Part shown: one piece after another, positions 1 through 4,481 of the stretch
Layout of the letters: every line of letters begins with the position of its first letter
How positions within the stretch are numbered: the stretch's first letter is position 1
Origin: Acidimicrobiales bacterium
Lineage (GTDB): Bacteria; Actinomycetota; Acidimicrobiia; Acidimicrobiales; Acidimicrobilacustridaceae
DNA length: 5,494 nucleotides
Assembly (NCBI GenBank): GCA_023264135.1
Contig: JALQSZ010000112.1
Span: 1-5,494, forward strand
Direction of reading: 5' to 3'
Position numbers and translations under genes: made by a program
The notes under the pieces: generated by a model
Seen by the model: only the letters and a program-made list of their open reading frames with translations
Told to the model about the DNA's origin: nothing
The model's database searches: none

Positions 1-21
1 TCGAATGCGTTGCTCACGAGT

Positions 22-477
22 TCAAGGTTCCGGCACGTTCCCGGTCGTGACGTAGGAATCGAGCCGCGCCAACGTTTGTTCCATCGACGCAAGGTTCTTC
101 TTCGGAATGTTTTGTCGGTGTAGAAGCCACGGCACGGGACTCGGCCGCCAATCAAAGGTTTCGGTCACCTTCGTTCCGCCTTCGACTGGCTCAAGCTGAT
201 AGCGCCAGATGTGTTGGCCGATATGGCGCCAACCAATCTGTTTGCCGTCTTCGAATTCCACAACCTTGTTTCGCATCACAACGTGGAAACTCATTTTCAT
301 TCCGAATTTGGCACCAAGGAAAAGGCGAGGAGGATTGCTCTTCGCCTCAACGAGCGTTCCCGATCCGTCGATGATCGAGTGCTTCGACGGATCGGCGAGC
401 ACATCGAAGATCGTTTGAGCTGGCGCAGCGATGACCCGGCTTGTGGAGACCTGGCGTTCGGACTTCGGAGTTCCCAT
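22..477 (-). CDS. SRPBCC-fold (polyketide cyclase/START-like) protein
   Basis: This 151-residue protein resembles the SRPBCC superfamily, small helix-grip proteins with a hydrophobic cavity that binds lipids or other nonpolar ligands. The ligand or reaction cannot be named from sequence. Visible family features are an N-terminal beta strand leading into a helix (SRVIAAPAQTIFDVLADPSKH, roughly residues 13-33), alternating strands in the middle (residues ~60-110, including GWRHIGQHIWRYQLEP and the threonine-rich TKVTETFDW strand), and a long C-terminal helix (NLASMEQTLARLDSYV). There is no signal peptide or membrane segment, so it is probably cytosolic. The ATG at 475-477 follows the epimerase stop by 12 bp with only a weak purine-rich ribosome site (GAG near 481-483), suggesting co-transcription and perhaps translational coupling with the epimerase. 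The length is normal for the family. Fold assignment is fairly secure; function is unknown. Confidence 0.82.
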   Translation of the reverse strand: MGTPKSERQVSTSRVIAAPAQTIFDVLADPSKHSIIDGSGTLVEAKSNPPRLFLGAKFGMKMSFHVVMRNKVVEFEDGKQIGWRHIGQHIWRYQLEPVEGGTKVTETFDWRPSPVPWLLHRQNIPKKNLASMEQTLARLDSYVTTGNVPEP

Positions 478-489
478 TTGCTCAGTCTC

Positions 490-1401
490 TCAGGCCGCTG
501 CCTTCGTGGTGAGTACATCGCGCAAGGCGAGGTCAATTGTGGGATGAGCGAACGAATAGCCGCTTGCTTCGAGCGCACGAGGAAGGACTCGAGTGCTCGT
601 GAACAGCAATGCATCGGCGAGTTCGGCACCCATCAACAATTTGGGTCCGAATGACGGAACCGGGGCCACGGTCGGACGATGCATTGCCTGGCCGAGAGCT
701 TTGGTGAATTCGCGATTGGTCACCGGGTTCGGAGCTGTTGCGTTCACCGGACCGCTGATGTCGTTCTCGAGCAACCATCGAATCGCGCCGATTTCATCGG
801 CGAGCGAAATCCAGCTCCACCACTGCTTGCCTGAGCCCATCCGACCTCCGAGGCCAAAACGGAAGAGCGGGAGCATCTTTGCGAGGGCGCCACCAGCAGA
901 CGTGAGCACGATGCCGGTGCGAAGAAACGGCACTCTGATCCCAGCCTCAATGGCAGGAGCGGCCGCTGCTTCCCAGTCGACACACACGCTGGCCAGAAAG
1001 TCGTCGCCGGCCGGAGCGGTTTCGTCGACAGCGGTGTCTCCGGTGTCGCCGTAGTACCCAATCGCTGATCCGCTCACCATGACCGAGGGCGGGGTGTTGA
1101 GGGATGCCAACGTGGACGCGAGTAACGCCGTTCCCTTTGTGCGGCTTTCAAGAATTTCCCGCTTGTAAGAATCTGACCACCGGTGGTCGCCGATGCCTGC
1201 GCCAGCCAGATGCACAACGGCGTCGATGCCCTCAAACTTGGAGGCTTCAATTTCACCGGTGACGGGGTTCCATTCGATGCTTTCCGCTGCAGTCGAACTC
1301 GGGCGGCGAACGACGGGGACAATCTGATGGCCGTCGGCAGCGAGAGAAGTGGAGAGTGAACGGCCGATAAGGCCCGATGCTCCGGTAATGGCGATCTTCA
1401 C
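490..1401 (-). CDS. TIGR01777-family NAD(P)-binding epimerase (YfcH/SulA-like)
   Basis: The 303-residue protein is an atypical extended short-chain dehydrogenase of the TIGR01777 family; its substrate is unknown. The N-terminal Rossmann motif GASGLIG is at residues 7-13, the family-typical WNP at 44-46, HLAGAGI at 64-70, SGSAIGYYG at 110-118 and WISLADEI at 197-204. The C-terminal part (about 248-297) matches the DUF1731 domain that closes this family. The classical SDR Tyr-x3-Lys pair is not evident around the YYG motif, as is usual here, so catalytic epimerase activity is not assured. The start is a GTG (codon at 1399-1401 on the complement), supported by an AGGAG ribosome site at 1407-1411 with 5-base spacing and by the Rossmann strand beginning immediately at residue 2. 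It leads a two-gene minus-strand unit with the SRPBCC gene and is divergent from the lipoate operon. A family member (Rv2216) sits between dlaT and lipB in M. tuberculosis, so a link to 2-oxoacid dehydrogenase or lipoate metabolism is plausible but inferred. Confidence 0.93.
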   Translation of the reverse strand: MKIAITGASGLIGRSLSTSLAADGHQIVPVVRRPSSTAAESIEWNPVTGEIEASKFEGIDAVVHLAGAGIGDHRWSDSYKREILESRTKGTALLASTLASLNTPPSVMVSGSAIGYYGDTGDTAVDETAPAGDDFLASVCVDWEAAAAPAIEAGIRVPFLRTGIVLTSAGGALAKMLPLFRFGLGGRMGSGKQWWSWISLADEIGAIRWLLENDISGPVNATAPNPVTNREFTKALGQAMHRPTVAPVPSFGPKLLMGAELADALLFTSTRVLPRALEASGYSFAHPTIDLALRDVLTTKAAA

Positions 1402-1406
1402 GGATG

Positions 1407-1411
1407 CTCCT
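1407..1411 (-). promoter_or_regulatory. Ribosome binding site of the epimerase gene
   Basis: Read on the minus strand this is AGGAG, 5 bases before a GTG codon whose downstream residues (KIAITGASG) are the first strand and loop of a Rossmann fold. It decides the GTG start; there is no nearby in-frame ATG that would give a better N-terminus. Confidence 0.75.
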
Positions 1412-1429
1412 GAAGGTGGGGGACAGGCA

Positions 1430-1440
1430 GGTGTAACACC
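1430..1440. promoter_or_regulatory. 11-bp palindrome GGTGT-A-ACACC, possible operator
   Basis: A perfect inverted repeat with 5-base arms and one central base lies 28 bp upstream of the epimerase GTG, within the divergent intergenic gap. Its place, just where the epimerase promoter or leader should be, would suit a small dimeric repressor site. Read on the minus strand it contains TTACAC, which could also serve as a weak -10 element. The arms are short and such a palindrome can arise by chance, so this is a suggestion only. Confidence 0.25.
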
Positions 1441-1504
1441 ACCAAGCGCGTTCCTATGCCCTCGGCGAGGAATTCAGCGGTCCGAGGTCGCAACGTTGTC
1501 CCGA

Positions 1505-1510
1505 TACGCT
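1505..1510 (+). promoter_or_regulatory. Candidate -10 element (TACGCT) for a leaderless transcript
   Basis: TACGCT fits the actinobacterial TANNNT -10 pattern and ends 9 bases before the ATG at 1520, close to the 6-8 base distance expected if transcription starts at or near the ATG itself. The ATG has no convincing Shine-Dalgarno sequence, which agrees with leaderless expression, common in actinobacteria. No recognisable -35 hexamer lies at the proper distance. Low confidence. Confidence 0.3.
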
Positions 1511-1519
1511 CGGACCCTC

Positions 1520-1612
1520 ATGAGCACCCGGAAACTGATCCTTCTCGCGCTGGCGTGTGGTCTGGCGATCTTGGCTGCTGCGGCAGCCCAATTGTTCCTC
1601 GCGACCCGATAG
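1520..1612 (+). CDS. Putative 30-residue single-pass membrane microprotein
   Basis: An ATG opens a 30-codon frame encoding MSTRKLILLALACGLAIL followed by an alanine-rich stretch and ending QLFLATR. The layout is a short basic N-terminus (Arg4, Lys5), one hydrophobic segment of about 20 residues (6-27), and a terminal Arg. That is what a transmembrane helix or an uncleaved signal anchor looks like, inserted in the cytoplasmic membrane with N-terminus inside by the positive-inside rule. There is no good ribosome site, but TACGCT at 1505-1510 could drive a leaderless transcript. It lies on the same strand 83 bp before lpdA, and its stop falls in the loop of a hairpin. It may be a real microprotein, a decayed N-terminus of a longer membrane-anchored protein, or chance. 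The hydrophobic register is the only argument; I do not recognise a family. Confidence 0.4.
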   Translation: MSTRKLILLALACGLAILAAAAAQLFLATR

Positions 1613-1634
1613 AGGGGTCGCGACCCGATGGGTC
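1599..1634 (+). repeat. GC-rich hairpin with overlapping tandem and inverted repeats
   Basis: TCGCGACCC (1599-1607) pairs perfectly with GGGTCGCGA (1615-1623) around a 7-base loop, giving a 9-bp stem. The 10-mer GCGACCCGAT occurs at 1601-1610 and again at 1620-1629, and the second copy forms its own 5-bp hairpin, GACCC-gat-GGGTC (1622-1634). The two hairpins share bases 1622-1623, so they compete. The element starts in the last codons of the 30-residue frame, whose stop lies in the loop, and sits 61 bp before lpdA. No T-run follows, so it is not a standard intrinsic terminator; it may be an mRNA stability or attenuation element, or a DNA-binding site. Confidence 0.55.
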
Positions 1635-1655
1635 AGGTGTCCGGCTCGGCGCCGG

Positions 1656-1661
1656 TAGGCT
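1656..1661 (+). promoter_or_regulatory. Candidate -10 element (TAGGCT) for the lpdA operon
   Basis: TAGGCT matches TANNNT and would place a transcription start near 1668-1670, giving a leader of about 26 bases that includes the ribosome site of lpdA. No clear -35 box is seen upstream; the preceding bases are GC-rich. If correct, the operon promoter lies downstream of the hairpin at 1599-1634, making the hairpin a DNA-level or upstream-transcript feature. Confidence 0.35.
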
Positions 1662-1682
1662 CAGGCTCCCCGTAGTCGCGAT

Positions 1683-1690
1683 AGAGGTGG
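1683..1690 (+). promoter_or_regulatory. Ribosome binding site of lpdA
   Basis: AGAGGTGG lies 5 bases before the ATG at 1696. It settles the start of lpdA: the same frame is open back to an ATG at 1456, but only the ATG at 1696 has both this site and an N-terminus that begins at the FAD-binding strand. The 9-mer CGATAGAGG overlapping it (1679-1687) is repeated at 1607-1615 in the upstream hairpin. Confidence 0.65.
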
Positions 1691-1695
1691 TCCGA

Positions 1696-3099
1696 ATGGC
1701 CGAAAACTTCGACGTCGTCATCATTGGTGGCGGTCCCGGTGGTTATGCCGCAGCTCTCTATGGAGCATCGGCCGGACTCAACATCGCGTTGATCGAGAAG
1801 AACCGCATCGGCGGCACCTGCCTCAACGTGGGTTGCATTCCTGCCAAAGAACTTCTTGAGACAGCTTCAATTCGCCGCGCCATCGAAAGTGCCGCAGCAT
1901 TTGGTCTCACCACTTCGGAACCAGTTCTCGACTTCTCGGTGACCCAAACACGTAAGCAAGGTGTCATCGACGGACTCATCGGTGGTCTCACTGGTCTTCT
2001 GAAGAAGCGCAAGGTCACGGTGTACGACGGCATCGGCACACTTCATGCCGGCCATATCGTCAAAGTGTCCGGTGGTTCATCAGGTGATGTCGAACTGCAC
2101 GGCACGAATGTGATCCTCGCCTCGGGTTCTGTTCCCCGAACGATTCCCGGTTTCGACGTCGATGGCGTCACGGTGCTGACCTCCGATGAACTTCTTTCTC
2201 TTCAGAAGTTGCCGGCGACAGCGGTCGTCATTGGTGGCGGTGCGATTGGTTGTGAATTTGCGTCGATGATGTCTGATCTCGGTACCGAGGTCACGATCCT
2301 TGAAGCGCTGCCGCAAATTCTCCCTGGCTGCGATGAAGACATCACTCGCGTGGTGCTCAAGTCGTTCAAGGATCGCAACATCACTGTTCGCACCGGTGTC
2401 TCGGTGAACGGTCACGACATCAAGTTCGGTGGCGGCACCACCGTGAAGTTCGGTGAAGGTGAGACCGTCGACGTCGACATGGTGGTTGTCTCCGTCGGTC
2501 GTCGCCCGCTTTCAGAAAATCTCGGGCTCGATGGCACCGCGGTTGCGGTGAGTGATCGGGGCCATGTTGTTGTCGACTCTCATTGTCGAACTGGCGAGCC
2601 CGGTGTTTGGGCTGTCGGTGATCTCATCGCCACTCCAGCACTCGCGCACATTGGTTTTGCCGAAGGAATGCTCGCAATTCGCGACATGCTCGGTGAAGAT
2701 CCGATGCCGATCGATTACGCAAAGGTTCCGTGGTGTATCTATTGCCACCCGGAAGTGAGCTTTGTCGGCCACACCGAGAAGTCCGCCAAAGAAGCGGGTT
2801 TCGATGTTGTTGTCAGTAAGCATCGCTATTCCGGAAACGGTCGAGCACTCATCCTCGGAGAGCCCGAGGGAATGGTGAAGATCATCGCCGAGAAGCGTTC
2901 TGACGGAACCGGTGGTCGCTTGCTCGGAGTTCACATGGTCGGACCATGGGTGACCGAACAACTTGGTCAGGCCTATCTCGCAGTCAATTGGGAAGCCGAC
3001 GTCGACGACGTCGCTGCTTTCATCCAACCGCACCCCACGCTCAGCGAACTGTTTGGCGAGAGCGTTCTTGCTCTTACCGGCCGCTCGCTTCACGGCTGA
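1696..3099 (+). CDS. lpdA: Dihydrolipoyl dehydrogenase (E3)
   Basis: This 467-residue FAD flavoprotein oxidises the dihydrolipoyl arm of the E2 subunit with NAD+ (EC 1.8.1.4), closing the cycle of the 2-oxoacid dehydrogenase complexes in the cytosol. The FAD-binding GGGPGG is at residues 11-16, the redox-active disulfide is Cys42 and Cys47 in GGTCLNVGCIPAK, the NAD-binding GGGAIG is at 180-185, the second FAD motif ends in Gly308-Asp309, and the C-terminal dimerisation domain carries HPTLSE with the catalytic pair His446 and Glu451. Length is normal for the family. The residue two before the catalytic His is Gln444, where many E3 enzymes have another His (HxHPT). The start is chosen at 1696 by its ribosome site and domain boundary. 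The E2 gene begins 15 bp downstream, so the two are surely co-transcribed; this favours a dedicated E3 rather than a mercuric reductase or other disulfide oxidoreductase relative. Confidence 0.96.
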   Translation: MAENFDVVIIGGGPGGYAAALYGASAGLNIALIEKNRIGGTCLNVGCIPAKELLETASIRRAIESAAAFGLTTSEPVLDFSVTQTRKQGVIDGLIGGLTGLLKKRKVTVYDGIGTLHAGHIVKVSGGSSGDVELHGTNVILASGSVPRTIPGFDVDGVTVLTSDELLSLQKLPATAVVIGGGAIGCEFASMMSDLGTEVTILEALPQILPGCDEDITRVVLKSFKDRNITVRTGVSVNGHDIKFGGGTTVKFGEGETVDVDMVVVSVGRRPLSENLGLDGTAVAVSDRGHVVVDSHCRTGEPGVWAVGDLIATPALAHIGFAEGMLAIRDMLGEDPMPIDYAKVPWCIYCHPEVSFVGHTEKSAKEAGFDVVVSKHRYSGNGRALILGEPEGMVKIIAEKRSDGTGGRLLGVHMVGPWVTEQLGQAYLAVNWEADVDDVAAFIQPHPTLSELFGESVLALTGRSLHG

Positions 3100-3114
3100 A
3101 TCCCGGAGGATTCC

Positions 3115-4479
3115 ATGGCAGAGATTCAACTTCCGCAACTTGGCGAGTCCGTCACCGAAGGAACCATCACGAAGTGGTTCAAGGCGGTTGGCGACGCTGT
3201 TGCTGAAGACGAGGTCTTGTTTGAAGTCTCAACCGACAAGGTTGATTCCGAAGTTCCTTCACCCGTCGGCGGTGTGCTCACCGAAATCCGCGTTGCCGAG
3301 GGCGACACGGTTGATGTCGGCACAGTGATCGCGGTCGTCGGCGATGGTGCCGCCGCTCCTGCTGCTGCTCCAGCTCCTGCGGCCGCAGCCCCCGAACCGG
3401 AACCGGCCCCCGCTCCAGTTGTTGAAGCAGCTCCTGCTCCAGCGCCAACTCCAACTCCGGCTCCTGCACCAGCTCCAGCTCCGGCTCCGGCTCCTGCTCC
3501 TGCTCCTGCACCGGTGGCGGCAGCCCCCGCCGCAGCCACTGCCGGTCAGGTGCTGTCACCCATCGTCCGTCGACTCATCAACGACTACGGCCTTGATGCC
3601 TCGCGCATTGCCGGCACCGGTCCCGATGGCCGCATCACCCGGTCCGATGTTGAAGCCGCAATTCGTTCCGGCGTCGCATCATCGACCTCGGTTGCGAGCG
3701 CCTCGGCGTCGACGAGCGCCGCTCCAAGTGGTCAACGTCGCGCAACGCCTGCGCCGCGCTCGGGCACTGGCGACACCGTCGAACCACTCAACAACATCCG
3801 TCGTCGCACTGGCGAGCACATGGTGATGTCGAAGCAGGTGTCACCGCACGCCTACACAATCGTTGAAGTCGATTACGAAAATGTTGAGCGTGTCCGTCGT
3901 GCACATCGCGACGACTTCCGTGCGGCCGAAGGATTCGGCCTCACCTACTTGCCGTTCATTTCTCGTGCCGTCATCGATGCGCTTCGCAACTACCCGCATA
4001 TGAACGCCTCGGTTGGCGATGGTGAACTCATCGTCCACAACTACGTGAATCTCGCAATCGCGGTCGATCTCGATTTCACCGGTCTTCTCGCGCCAGTCAT
4101 TCACGAGGCCGACGACAAGCGACTTCGCGCCATTGCGCGCGACATTCACGATCTCGCCGGTCGCGCTCGTTCAAAGCAACTTTCGGCCGACGACATCTCC
4201 GGTGGAACGTTCACACTTTCCAATTCCGGTTCGTTCGGAAGCCACCTTGTGCTCCCGATCATTAACCAGCCCCAGGTTGCGATCATCTCGACCGATGGTG
4301 TGCATCGCAAGCCGGTTGTTGTGAACGGCGTCGATGGAAGCGAATCAATCGCTATCCACTCAGTCGGAATGCTGGCCATGAGTTGGGATCACCGAGCATT
4401 CGACGGCGCGTACGCCGCGGCATTCCTGCGTGATGTCAAAGAAATCATCGAGACCCGCGACTGGGAGGCGGAGCTCTAA
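3115..4479 (+). CDS. sucB: Dihydrolipoamide acyltransferase (E2) of a 2-oxoacid dehydrogenase complex
   Basis: This 454-residue protein is the E2 core that accepts acyl groups from E1 on a lipoyl arm and passes them to CoA. One lipoyl domain spans about residues 2-76 with the lipoylated Lys42 in EVSTDKVDSEV. A long Ala/Pro linker (about 79-142, including a nearly pure Ala-Pro run at 106-133) leads to the peripheral subunit-binding domain (146-183, with SPIVRRL and GTGPDGRIT). A Ser/Ala-rich second linker runs to about 220, and the catalytic domain ends the protein with DHRAFDG, giving catalytic His426 and Asp430. A GGAGGA ribosome site at 3105-3110 precedes the ATG by 4 bases. The acyl specificity (pyruvate, 2-oxoglutarate or branched-chain) cannot be settled here because no E1 is present; the symbol follows the actinobacterial naming (sucB/dlaT) and the linkage to lipB and lipA, not proof of a succinyl substrate. 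It has one lipoyl domain, whereas several actinobacterial relatives carry two or more. Confidence 0.94.
   Translation: MAEIQLPQLGESVTEGTITKWFKAVGDAVAEDEVLFEVSTDKVDSEVPSPVGGVLTEIRVAEGDTVDVGTVIAVVGDGAAAPAAAPAPAAAAPEPEPAPAPVVEAAPAPAPTPTPAPAPAPAPAPAPAPAPAPVAAAPAAATAGQVLSPIVRRLINDYGLDASRIAGTGPDGRITRSDVEAAIRSGVASSTSVASASASTSAAPSGQRRATPAPRSGTGDTVEPLNNIRRRTGEHMVMSKQVSPHAYTIVEVDYENVERVRRAHRDDFRAAEGFGLTYLPFISRAVIDALRNYPHMNASVGDGELIVHNYVNLAIAVDLDFTGLLAPVIHEADDKRLRAIARDIHDLAGRARSKQLSADDISGGTFTLSNSGSFGSHLVLPIINQPQVAIISTDGVHRKPVVVNGVDGSESIAIHSVGMLAMSWDHRAFDGAYAAAFLRDVKEIIETRDWEAEL
3352..3540 (+). repeat. Low-complexity Ala-Pro codon repeat in the E2 linker
   Basis: A degenerate hexanucleotide repeat of alanine then proline codons (GCT/GCA/GCC with CCT/CCA/CCG) encodes the swinging-arm linker of E2. 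The longest regular part is 3430-3513. Third positions vary, which limits slippage, and unit gains or losses of six bases would stay in frame. It produces the false Gly-Ala and Gln-Leu frames seen on the other frames here. In E2 proteins such linkers are extended and flexible, letting the lipoyl domain visit E1, E2 and E3. Confidence 0.85.
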
Positions 4480-4481
4480 TC

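Noticed and set aside
1..21. Possible terminator or gene end after the SRPBCC gene
   Set aside because: Only 21 bases are available, with no hairpin or T-run, so nothing can be called.
1349..1519. Upstream extension of the 30-residue frame from 1349
   Set aside because: It would overlap the epimerase start antisense and shows no membrane or domain pattern; only the part from 1520 looks like a designed hydrophobic helix.
1628..1675. A 15-codon frame (MGQVSGSAPVGSGSP) between the microprotein and lpdA as a leader peptide
   Set aside because: It has an AGAGGGG 10 bases upstream, but that lies inside the hairpin, and the peptide has no run of regulatory codons or other sign of function.
1456..1695. 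N-terminal extension of lpdA by 80 residues from an ATG at 1456
   Set aside because: The extension shows no E3 homology, runs through the hairpin region and has no ribosome site; the ATG at 1696 has AGAGGTGG and starts at the FAD strand.
2512..3138. A 208-residue minus-strand open frame
   Set aside because: It is antisense to the conserved C-terminal half of lpdA, lacks recognisable domains and reflects codon bias of the real gene.
3126..3539. A minus-strand Gly-Ala repeat protein resembling PE_PGRS-like low complexity
   Set aside because: It is the complement of the Ala-Pro linker codons of E2 and has no support outside that repeat.
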